In this document: positions 11,409 through 19,900 of the stretch, piece by piece
Layout of the letters: every line of letters begins with the position of its first letter
How positions within the stretch are numbered: position 1 is the first letter of the stretch
Assembly: GCA_003427395.1 (NCBI GenBank)
Contig: BFEA01000208.1
Location: 1,864,225-1,887,084, forward strand
Reading direction: 5' to 3'
Source: Chara braunii
Lineage: Eukaryota > Streptophyta > Charophyceae > Charales > Characeae
DNA: 22,860 nucleotides
Position numbers and translations under genes: made by a program
The notes under the pieces: model-generated
The model's database searches: none
What the model saw: only the letters and a program-made list of their open reading frames with translations
What the model was told of the DNA's origin: nothing

Positions 11409-11569
11409 TGGTTTTTTTTTTTTTTTCTTTTTTTTTTTTTGTCTAGGACCTTCCCTAGTCCTTGCACGACCGGACCACCCGGGAAAATAGGGTGACCCGG
11501 GCGGCCCGGCTAGTAGCCTAGTTTTTTTCTGTTTTTTTTAAGGAACATCATAGTTTTTTTTTTTTTTTT
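11409..11569. other. T-rich tracts flanking a GC-rich segment
   Basis: Long T runs (about 11410-11440 and 11554-11569) enclose a GC-rich stretch with two CCCGGG sites (about 11478-11505). No coding or RNA pattern recognised. The second T run is the likely poly(A) of the LINE C tail. Confidence 0.5.
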
Positions 11570-11672
11570 ATGCTAGAGGAGCTGATAAGAGCAGACCCTT
11601 CTAACATTTCCCCGGAGGCTCCATCTATTTATGGGGAGCTTCACCTGCTGGAAAACGGGTCCAGCGTTCCAT
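11554..11672 (-). mobile_element. 3' tail box, hairpin and poly(A) of LINE C
   Basis: The box lies at 11619-11666, next to a hairpin with arms 11571-11581 and 11596-11606 around the 14-nt loop CTGATAAGAGCAGA, then T16 (11554-11569), which is A16 in the LINE sense. It sits about 140 nt beyond the end of the LINE C coding remnant. The arrangement matches the LINE B tail at 16431-16566. Confidence 0.65.
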
Positions 11673-11812
11673 TACATTGAGCTTGTTTATTGATTAGCCT
11701 GAAGCACTGTGATGAATGTTGCCTAAGGGTACCTCTTCAACCCACTGAAGGGCGCCTGATGAGCCCTAAAAATCTAGTGTCCTTTAATCAGAATAGTAGA
11801 ATACTTCATTGC

Positions 11813-12560
11813 TCTTTCCTTACTCCTGCCCAAACCATTGCATTTCTACGATTGTTGTGGCTGCCGGGGGGAACATATCTTGAAATTCCACTGGACTCAT
11901 GATTGGCCTGAAACTATTTGCGGAACTTCAATTTGTAATCCTTGGTGAATTCCTTACCTCCCTTTCCGTTCCCTCTTTCCCCGGGTTAGCCAGCATGCGC
12001 ATAAGTTACTGATTTATTTTGTAATATCTTCTTTCTGTGTCAAATGTGCTATCTTTTCTTGAAATTTTTTCCATTGCACTCTTATTTTAACTTCCATAAA
12101 CTGTCTGACTATTTCTGTCGCGTCCCCTTCCCCCATCCTAACCCTTTCCTGATCAAAAGCACATTTTTTTGTCCACAACGACGAGACCACCACCTTCCTG
12201 GCCGTCACGAACAAATTGTTCGTGAAGCAGGGAGCTAGCGGCCTTCCCCATTCTCCCAGAGGATTGCTTCCCATTTCCATGGCCACTCCTCCTCAGTACC
12301 CAGTTGAGACCAAATGCGGTCCGACCAATGCCACATTAGTACCGTCCCTAGGCACTGGAGGAAAATGTGTTCTCTTGTTTCACATATTTTATGACTCGAA
12401 ATCCTGCATAGCAGAGTTTACACAATTTTTTTATGCTGTCTCCTTTTATGTCTTTCCATTACACAGTCGAAGCCTGGCAATGGCTGCCCCATTATTTTCA
12501 TATTGTACATTAGGGACGCTTGACCCTGTTGCTCCCGACGAATAGATCGGAAAGTGAAGG
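11813..12560 (-). pseudogene. LINE C: 3' fragment of ORF2 (finger and C-terminal extension)
   Basis: Minus-strand translation in shifting frames gives REQQGQ near 12540, then ETREHIFLQC and WPWKWEAIL (about 12275-12400), LWTKKCAFDQERVRM (12014-12286) and DYKLKFRK near 11900-11940. These match LINE B in order: LEQQGRALP, ETIEHIFLQC, WPWEWRAIL, WWQRCALAMDKVMV and DYRLVFKDW. The first two Cys of the finger are not preserved. No RT sequence is present upstream, so this is a 5'-truncated copy with several stops and frameshifts. Confidence 0.8.
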
Positions 12561-12985
12561 TATTTAAATAACAATAAGAAAAATAAAAGCAATGTATCAC
12601 GATGTACGTGAAAAACATAGGATTCGTCAAAACCTAACAAAAAAAAATGTTAGTCTTGCATGAAATTTTTTAAAGATGCTGAAAGGCCATTTTTCAAGCC
12701 TCCTACATGAAGAAAATTATATGTGAAGTAAATTAACCGCAAAACAAGAATAGAAAAATACTTTTTCAGAAGCAGTGAAAGTGGTGACGAGAGAACCAAG
12801 TTTTTAAACAAAAAATCACTACCTTGCAAAGCACTGTTTGTTCAGAAACCGAAATATTCTATTTTTTTGTTTATCTAAAAAATCATATCTGTAGTTCTCT
12901 TAGGTATGTAGCACGACAAACCTATTCGGGGGTTTCCCTAACACGCACATATGTTCTCCTATTCATGAATACATTTGCTTGGATA
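12561..12985. other. AT-rich sequence, nothing recognised
   Basis: No coding frame, repeat partner or RNA motif seen. Confidence 0.5.
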
Positions 12986-13209
12986 TGTTCTCTCACTGTG
13001 TAGCATCATGTTCAGGTTCGGTGACCGAACCCAAACGTTCGCGACCGAATGCGAACGAGCACCAAAACCCTCCGAATGCGAACATAAAAATATTAANAAA
13101 AAAAAAAAAAAACTCTGAAAAATCTGAAACAAATATATGTTATGTAAAATAATAATACAAACAACGTTTGCCTTGGAGGTATGCTTAAATTCGTAACAAA
13201 AATTGAGTT

Positions 13210-13212
<3 letters not shown>

Positions 13213-13277
<65 letters not shown>

Positions 13278-13295
13278 TATGTATATATATATATA
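13213..13295. repeat. (TA)n microsatellite
   Basis: About 40 AT units, interrupted near 13271-13281, directly abutting the left terminal repeat of the nested element. Confidence 0.95.
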
Positions 13296-13307
13296 CAGGG
13301 TCACCAG

Positions 13308-13351
13308 CCCGTACGTACAGAGGTCCCCGGGCAGACCTCCGTACGTACGGG
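13308..13351. repeat. Subterminal hairpin, 18-bp arms
   Basis: Arms 13308-13325 and 13334-13351 pair at 17 of 18 positions (CCCGTACGTACAGAGGTC against its near-exact reverse complement) around an 8-nt loop. Confidence 0.9.
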
Positions 13352-13468
13352 CGTTCGGGGTCCCGTACGGGGTCCGAACCCGACGGCGTTCGGCCCCCGC
13401 CAAAAATTATTTCGAAGCCTAAAAATAATTATGTTTTTCTAAATTTTTTTTGGTGAGTTCTCAATGAT

Positions 13469-13756
13469 GTGAGGTACATGATTGTAAAGTTTCAAGTCAT
13501 TTGGCTAAGCCAAATAAGAATTAAAAATCGCCACAGATGGCGGTGTCAAAACGTGTTCGCCCACGTATTTTTTCACTTTTTACTTTTTGTTTTCACTTTA
13601 GTTCGGGGTCTAAACAATTTTATTATTTTTTAAAACTTCTTAAGTGGTTTTTGTATTACGTGAAGTACATATTTGTAAATTTTCAGGGCATTTAGCTATG
13701 CCAAAAAAAATAAAAAATCGCCAAAGATGGCGGTGTCGAAAACATGCTCGAGCACT
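13469..13756. repeat. Direct repeat, period 191 bp, inside the TIR element
   Basis: 13469-13566 and 13660-13756 share GTGARGTACAT, a TTTCA block, AAAATCGCC and GATGGCGGTGTC. The first copy contains the perfect palindrome TTTGGCTAAGCCAAA. The intervening bases are AT-rich. Confidence 0.8.
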
Positions 13757-13950
13757 CACTAAATTTAATTCTCGATTTATTTTTATTTATTATTATTATT
13801 AGTATTTTTTTTCCATATTTTATTTTTATTTCAAATTGGGTAAGGAATTCGGATGTAATGCTCTGGCAAATCTTGTTTAATTTATTTTCCTCCATAACAT
13901 ATATTGTTTTCAGATTTTTTTCATAAACTTTTTTTTTTTTTTTGGGGTCC

Positions 13951-13975
13951 GCGTTCGGCCCGAACGGCCGAACGC
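13951..13975. repeat. Subterminal hairpin near right end of the TIR element
   Basis: GCGTTCGGC (13951-13959) and GCCGAACGC (13967-13975) are exact reverse complements with a 7-nt loop. A T run (about 13930-13943) lies just upstream. Confidence 0.85.
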
Positions 13976-14172
13976 ATTCCTAAGGGGTCCCATACGTTCG
14001 GGCGTTCGGGTTCGGCCGTTCGGCCCATCCCGAATGCCGGTTACCCTGTATATATATACATATATATTTGAATATGTTCGGCCGAACACGTTCGGGAGGC
14101 GTTCGGCCAAACATCCAAACATGTTTGGACGTTCGAAAAAGCTCCGAACATGTTTGGTGTGCTACAGAGTTT

Positions 14173-14449
14173 CTCATACATTAACAAATTTATTGTTTTT
14201 AGTGTTTTTTATTGAAATATTGAGAACGACTTATAATCTTGCACATTTTAAAAAATGCTAGACTTTTTACCCGTTTTTTTGCCTCCTTTCTTGGGAAACA
14301 CTGAACCAGTTAAAAATACTCTCTTTTATGTGTCAAAAATATAAGTTTGACTTTTATTTTTTCATTCTATAACAAATATTAGGTTTTATGGTTTTGTTAG
14401 GTTTTCACGAATTGAGTGTTGAAATGAAGAAAAACAAAGAAAAAGCAGA
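14173..14449. other. AT-rich spacer, nothing recognised
   Basis: No coding pattern, repeat or RNA motif found. Confidence 0.5.
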
Positions 14450-14716
14450 GACCAACCGACCTAGCTCAGTGGATACACCTCTGAACTGTTGAAATACAAA
14501 CCTAAGAGCCTTGGTCGACACCACTTGAAAGTACGTGAGTTTCTAGTGCACACTAAATGAGAAAATGTGATTAATTTATACTTACTCGATTTACGATTCC
14601 ATGTATACTTGAGGAAGCCCTTGAACAAGCTGCACTTGAAACCGAACTCCACGGCTTGTTGACCAATCCTTGACCAGGATCGCCTGCTGGAAAAAAAGAC
14701 AAAAAAAAAAAAAAAA
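14450..14716 (+). mobile_element. Candidate tRNA-derived SINE with A tail
   Basis: TAGCTCAGTGG (14462-14472) matches the pol III A box exactly, and GGTCGACAC (14513-14521) matches the B box with one mismatch, 51 nt from A-box start to B-box start. The segment ends in an A run (about 14701-14716). It carries the GAGCC, ACACCACTTGAAA block also found inverted at 15.9-16.0 kb. No clear target duplication seen. It could equally be one arm of the larger inverted repeat with a chance A box. Confidence 0.5.
14503..14643. repeat. Outer left arm of the nested inverted repeat
   Basis: It pairs with 15875-16016 in inverted orientation. Shared words in the same order are GAGCC, ACACCACT, GTGATTAATTTA, GATTCCATG/GTTCCATG and GCACTTGAAAC. 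Identity is roughly 70-75% by eye, with short gaps. Confidence 0.75.
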
Positions 14717-14744
14717 CACTTGGTGTGCTGGCGGTATCCGCTGG

Positions 14745-15095
14745 CACACGGAGGTACCTTGAGTTCAAGTGCAATTTTGCCCCAGCAGCACTTGAGTTTC
14801 AAGTATGCACACTTCAGAGCAGGAAAGTGAAAATATTACGATGTGGTCATTAGGGAGGGGTGGAACGAATAAATTTTTGTCAACCCTTGAGTTTAAGTGG
14901 TGTCGAACAAGGCCCTTAAGAGCCTTGTTCCACACCACTTTCAAGTGCGCTGAGAAAAATTGTCGTTCCACCCTACCCTAGAGGAATGGCTTTTTGTTTT
15001 CACATTTTGCATCTCAAGTGCCCGCTCTTGAAACTCAAGTGCGACCCAACAAAAATTGCACTTGAGTTCAAGTCACCTCCCGGAGGTGCCTTGAG
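14745..15095. repeat. Palindrome of about 350 bp centred near 14917
   Basis: The core is strong: 14886-14917 against 14918-14947, GGTGTCGAACAAGG facing CCTTGTTCCACACC. Homology continues outward on both sides: CGTTCCACCC, TTTTCAC, CTTGAAACTCAAGTGC (15027-15042; inverted at 14791-14806) and the GCACTTGAGTTCAAG type words near 14759 and 15058. The halves are two diverged inverted copies of one sequence with almost no spacer. Confidence 0.75.
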
Positions 15096-15130
15096 TTAAA
15101 GAGCCGCCCTTGGGTTTCAGCCGTGGAATG

Positions 15131-15143
15131 TTTTTTTTTTTTT
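15131..15143. repeat. T tract followed by G-rich run
   Basis: T13 followed by a G-rich stretch to about 15163. It could be a retroposon poly(A) on the minus strand; no supporting element was identified. Confidence 0.5.
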
Positions 15144-15173
15144 GGTGGGGGTAAGGGGGGGGGAACTACGCGG

Positions 15174-15338
15174 GAGTCACAAAAATGAGTTATAATTGCA
15201 CTATGGCCCAAGATACAGTTTCGAATTGCAGTTCGGGCAATGTATACAACCCAACTCTTTGGCCAGGTAGGGTGCCCGAAGTGCAATTGCAAACTGTATC
15301 TTGCCCTAGAGTGCAATTATAACTCGTTTTTGTGACTC
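15174..15338. repeat. Long hairpin: 66-nt arms, 33-nt loop
   Basis: 15174-15239 and 15273-15338 are inverted copies matching at 58 of 66 positions. The ends are GAGTCACAAAAA and the arms include GAGTTATAATTGCAC and AAGATACAGTTT without mismatch. The loop is 15240-15272. Weaker complementarity may extend outward (AACT next to G-rich sequence on both sides). A transcript would fold into a long imperfect duplex. It resembles a foldback or MITE-like element. Confidence 0.9.
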
Positions 15339-15584
15339 TACTGAAGTTACCCCTTTTTGTTTTGAAACACCATGCGCTCCTGTTTCACGGGCAGTCCTTT
15401 TTGCAGTCCAGCCAGCAACGGTTACCGGGGGGTGGTACCGAATGCCAATGGTGGAACCGTGGGCGGTGGTGGTTGCGGATTCCAGCGATCCGTTGGAGCA
15501 CACACGTGTGACGACCGTTGAGGCGAGCGTGGTACACACCGGGGAGCGATTTCAAATCGCTCGCAGAGGAGGTATTGAAGACCG

Positions 15585-15838
15585 GATGCCGGCCCACTCA
15601 ATCACATGGCCGCCAGCACCCCGCCGCAGGGGAGTCCCTCGAGTCCCAAACACCCCACCGCAGAGGAGGCATTGGAGGCCAGGTGTCGGCCTACTGGATC
15701 ACAGGCTACCAGCACCCCGCCCCTGGATTGCAAGGACACCACACCCTGCCCCAGAGCGGTCCCTCGAGTCCCAAACACCCCACCGCAGCTGGACATCTTG
15801 AAGGCCCGGTGCCGGCCTACTGGATCGCATGGCCGCCA
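15585..15838. repeat. GC-rich tandem repeat, about 2.3 units
   Basis: TGCCGGCC or TGTCGGCC followed by TACTGGATC or CACTCAATC recurs at 15585, 15682 and 15808. TCCCTCGAGTCCCAAACACC recurs at 15635 and 15760. Spacing is 97-126 bp. The local base composition is much richer in GC than the AT-rich neighbours. Open frames over it on both strands follow from low stop frequency in GC-rich repeats and are not called as genes. Confidence 0.8.
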
Positions 15839-15874
15839 ACACATCTCAGCACAAAGGGGAGCTAGGGTGTTTTT

Positions 15875-16016
15875 GTTTCAAGTGCGTCATTTTGAAGGGC
15901 GGTCTCTAGTGTGCATGGAACGAGGAGGTGGCGCAGTGTAAATTAATCACCATTTTGTGATTAGGGCGCACTTGAAAACTCAAAGAGTTCTCTAGTGGTG
16001 TGGAACGAGGCTCTAA
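15875..16016. repeat. Outer right arm of the nested inverted repeat
   Basis: Inverted partner of 14503-14643. The midpoint of the two arms (about 15260) falls within a few bases of the centre of the 15174-15338 hairpin. Confidence 0.75.
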
Positions 16017-16020
16017 GTTC

Positions 16021-16294
16021 AAACTCCACTGATTCAGAAACAGAGCAGTAAAATACTGCAATTCTGAATTACCTAGGGCCAGTCAGTTCCATGATGATAT
16101 CTCGAGGCGGTCCCCCTTGGAAAGGAAGGGGGAGAAGAAAAAAAATGCAGTTACAAAAAGTTAATGTAGATAAAATCATTATGCATGAGGGAAGAAGAGA
16201 GAGGAGTATCATAACCAGCCCCAAGTAACTCAGAGTTATAGTCGTGTCTACCTATCAACAGTCACAGGGGTTCACCAGTGACCAGTGAGCCACA
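16021..16294. other. Nothing recognised
   Basis: Includes a purine-rich stretch near 16118-16145. No coding pattern or repeat partner seen. Confidence 0.5.
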
Positions 16295-16301
16295 TGGGCA
16301 C

Positions 16302-16422
16302 ATCTTTTTTTCAAACACCCCCTTCAGTGCTAGCGGTGCTGATAAGAGCAGCCACCGCTAGCCCCTGGGGAGAGCTCCATCTATTGGTGGGGAGCATCAC
16401 CTGCTTGAAAACGGGTGCAGCG
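16302..16422 (-). mobile_element. Second tail box unit in tandem behind LINE B
   Basis: Box at 16375-16422 and hairpin arms 16329-16338 and 16353-16362 (exact complements) with loop CTGATAAGAGCAGC; T9 at 16304-16312. It is flanked by TGGGCAC at 16295-16301 and 16423-16429, which could be a target duplication of a separate retroposon or the junction of a tandem tail duplication with a 128-bp period. Confidence 0.65.
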
Positions 16423-16430
16423 TGGGCACC

Positions 16431-16566
16431 TTTTTTTTTTTTTTTTTTTTTTTTTTAACTGTCCTTCCAGTGCTGGCAGTGCTGGTAAGAGCAGACACTG
16501 CTAGCACCAGGGGATAGGCTCCATCTATTGGTGGGGAGCATCACCTGCTGGAAAACGGGTCCAGCG
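16431..16566 (-). mobile_element. 3' tail box, hairpin and poly(A) of LINE B
   Basis: Box at 16519-16566; hairpin arms GTGCTGGCAGTG (16470-16481) and CACTGCTAGCAC (16496-16507) with loop CTGGTAAGAGCAGA; then T26 (16431-16456), read as A26 in the LINE sense. It lies about 410 nt beyond the ORF2 stop. A degenerate further copy of the box is visible at 16732-16782. Confidence 0.65.
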
Positions 16567-16982
16567 TTCCTTGTGATTATGATACAATGATCCAGAATGT
16601 CTTAGAAAGTCCGCAAGCAGGACCTGCCAACATTGATTGCCCTAGAGAACAGGGGATTGACTGAGCAGGGGGGGAGCCTCTTCACCCTACTTTTGGCGCC
16701 AGATGTCTACAGTCTCTGCTAACTCCCTCCGCTGTCCATGTTGCTAGTGATGCCTCAGAGCTGGAAACCGGGTCTAGCGTCCCGTACCAAATCATTATCG
16801 TCCTACCTCTTCCTGCCGCACCGCCGGGGGCCGAGGGGAGAATCACCAGGGGGCACCAGTGGGTACTCCCGCCGTTCCCCGGCTCCTGCCTCTCAAAGAT
16901 GACTGACCTGATCGGACCAGAGCCGAAAGTTGGATTGCATAGTGTTCTGATTTCAATCTGAAGAGAAAGAATAAAAAATGGA

Positions 16983-19900
16983 CTATCTCACCCATTCTTC
17001 TATTGCTTGGTGATGGGGTGGGAATGGATCTGTGAAGTCTTCTGCCGAGCGTAGAGGGATATCTGGGCTGATCGCGGTCCAGTCCTTAAACACCAGGCGG
17101 TAGTCCCGGTGAGGTCTTGCTCCGGCCGGATCGTTTTCCGGCTGGCGCTGTGTATCCCAAGGGCTGGACCAAACCACCTCCGCGACCCACCCCTCCCCCA
17201 ACCATTCCTGGCTAAACTTCCTAATCCCTGATGCGATGTCTTGTGGTTGATGAAGGGAGTCTAATGTCTGTTTTGTTGCTGCCCACAGTCGAGACAGTTC
17301 CAATTGGAACTGCTGTTTGAGGTATTCCTTTTTTTCTTCCCCATCCACCATCACCTTATCCATGGCCAGGGCACAGCGTTGCCACCAGATGACCCACAGG
17401 ATTGCTCGTCGTCCCAGGTGGAACATGTTCCATGCGAAGGTCTGGCTTTGGAGGTCCGGACAGTGGCCAAGCAGAATCGCCCTCCATTCCCATGGCCATG
17501 TTTGTCCCGGGACCATGAGTCGCCATACTCACTCCCACCATCTCCAGGTCGCTACCGCCACCGGACATTGGAGAAAAATATGTTCTATTGTTTCTTCTCT
17601 CTTCCGTGTTGGAAAGGTGAGAAGACACCGAGGGCACCAAGGTAGTGCTCGCCCTTGCTGTTCCAAGTGGGTATGGTCTATCAGCCAACTGTTGGTAGGG
17701 AGACAACGGTGTATGATTTGCCATTGTAAAGATGTAATCTTAGCTGACCCACATTTGCAGTCCCTGAACCATCGGATGGGCGCCAACAGTTGTCTGTCTA
17801 TGTTCAAGTTCCGATGCCAGCGGTCCCAGACCGTATCCCTCGCCGCTTTTTTAATTCTGAGCTTGCGATAGGAGGTTTTAACTGTCATATTCCAGAGGGG
17901 CACATGCTTTAAACCGTGTGGTCTGGGGTGGGCTGGCGGGTTCCACACCCACTCCACCAGGTCTAGGGGGAGCTCACTCAGCGGGGTCTAGGGTCTGAAG
18001 ACTCTTTGCCCTGCCCCCTCGCCGTATACTCTCACTCGATGGAGTCGGGCTTTGGAAACCCATATAAAGGGGTCCGTGCCGCCTATCAACCGCCCGTCCC
18101 TTCCCACTTGGTATCCCTCCACCAGGGCATCCTCTGATCGCACCTGGTGAACAAGACCCACCCGTTGAGTGGGGTCATTGGTAGTGACCCAGTCCCCCTC
18201 TTGCAATTGTGGGCCCTTGCGCAGGATGTGGAGCCAGGCCAGAGGGAAGGCCTCCAAGAGTTCCTCCACTGCAGTTTTAGAGTTGTGGCAGTAGCGGAGG
18301 AGTCCTTGCATTTGTTCCGCTGTTTTCCAATCTTTCCGGAGGTCGTCCCAAAGATCCCCTACTCTGGTAATTCCATTCTTGACCCAACCCTTCCATGGTG
18401 AGTCCGAACTGCAGAAGATTTGGCTGTGTGAGTTGGTGATCCAATGGTTTCCAAAGAGGGGTTATCTTGCCACTTCCTCCCACGTGTCCGGCGGAGGGCG
18501 GTCGGGGGGGGGAGTTTTCTCCAGGTTTTGATTAGTCGTGGCCACAGATCGCCCCGCCGACCCCTCGGGACCTTCCAATATCTGTCATCTAGCCATCTCA
18601 GCGGGTCTACCCCCGGAGGGGATTGTGGGGCCAGGTGTGCTATCTGTCTCATAGCCAGTGGTTTCCACTGTTGGGATGACTCGAGGATCAGCCGTACCAC
18701 CCACATCAGACTCAATGCCTGGATCTAAGTGGGGGGGTCTAGGATACCTAGCCCCCCCTGGGCTTTGGGTTGGACCACTGTGTCCCATGCCACTCTACTC
18801 ATGGCGTTGGTAATCTGGCTGTCCCCTCTCCATAGATATGCTGCCACCTTTCGCCTAAGGGCTCTGTGGGCCACTTCGCTGACCGGCCAAAGAACAGATT
18901 TGTACCATAGTGTGGCAAGAACCACGTTATTGATCACCAGGGCCCTTCCGAACAAGGATGTATGCTTGTGATCCCAGAGGGCGAGTTTAGCTAACGCTGG
19001 GGCCGTGAGCCATTCATCGTTATCGAGCGGGCACCAGATGCCGCCACCTTCACCCCCAAGACCATAACGGGCGCATCCTGGGGGATCCAAGAGATACGCA
19101 GCTCGTCCGGGGGACGACCCCCTTGGTGATGGATCCACCAACCCTGTGTTTTTTTACCCCAGTTGATGGTCATGTCGGAGAGGGCACAAAATCTATCCAT
19201 TAGCCTCTTGATCTCCTCCATGTTTTCAGGTGTGGCATCTGTCATTAGTGTCAGGTCATCGGCGAACAGCGAGCAGATCGGGACGGCCTCATCCGGAATT
19301 CCGGACAGGCTGATCTTCGTCAGGTTCCTGCTGTTGCGTAGGTTGGCTGATAGCGCCTCCAAGCTGAGGACGAATAGAAAGGGGGCTATCGGGTCCCCCT
19401 GCCTGACTGATCTATGGAGTTTGATTTCCGGGGCCAGGTTTCCATTTACCTGCACCTTGGTGGTGGCGTTCTGGTGCAGAATCCTAATCCATCTTCGGAA
19501 AGAGGGGCCAAAGCTGAACTTGTCCAGACACTTGTCCAGGAAGGTCCAATCCACATGGTCATATGCCTTCTCAAAGTCTATAAAGATTAATGCAGCATTA
19601 CTTTTGTCCCTGTGTGCCAAATTGATGACATCATGGATAAGGAGAATGTTTTCTTGGATGTTTCTGTTGCGGATAAACCCTGTGTTGTGATGGGTGCACC
19701 AGGTCCTCCACCACCTCTATTATACGATTGGCGAGTGCCTTGGACAACATCTTGTAGGCCACTGTCAGGAGGGTGATCGGGCGATAATTGCGTATATTCA
19801 TCCTGTCTCTTTTTTTATGGAGCAAAGAGAGCACCCCTTGTCCCACCAATTCGCCCATCTCCCCAGTGTTCCAAACTTCTTTGTAGAATTGCATCAAGTC

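Larger units (their letters stand above)
13296..14048. mobile_element. 753-bp element with terminal inverted repeats, non-autonomous
   Basis: The left end CAGGGTCACCAGCC (13296-13309) and the reverse complement of the right end, CAGGGTAACCGGCA (14035-14048), agree at 11 of 14 positions. Both are flanked outward by TATATATA and an ATATATGTATATATATA stretch, so a TA or 8-bp TATATATA target duplication is possible but cannot be told from the microsatellite. Subterminal hairpins sit at 13308-13351 and 13951-13975. There is no transposase. It resembles a MITE-like DNA transposon; the superfamily cannot be fixed. Confidence 0.6.
12990..14172. mobile_element. Composite inverted-repeat region rich in GTTCGG/CCGAAC
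   Basis: The outer ends resemble each other in inverted orientation: TGTGTAGCATCATGTTCAGG on the left (about 12997-13016) against CTCTGTAGCACACC and CATGTTCGG from the reverse complement of the right end (about 14145-14172). GTTCGG or CCGAAC words are dense at 13016-13085 and 14075-14150 and inside the nested element. No transposase is present, so if mobile it is non-autonomous. The boundaries are tentative. The unknown base N is at 13097, next to an A run. Confidence 0.45.

Noticed and set aside
14681-14700. CCTGCTGGAAAA in the 14.45 kb SINE also found in the tail box
   Set aside because: Twelve bases including an A run, in the opposite sense relative to poly(A); likely chance.
15442-15941. 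Proline- and arginine-rich open frames of 110-120 codons on the plus strand
   Set aside because: They overlap in two frames over a GC-rich tandem repeat, with an opposite-strand frame as well; no domain or start context supports a gene.
17304-17871. Plus-strand open frames of 113-184 codons over LINE B
   Set aside because: They are antisense to the well-supported ORF2 finger and C-terminal region.
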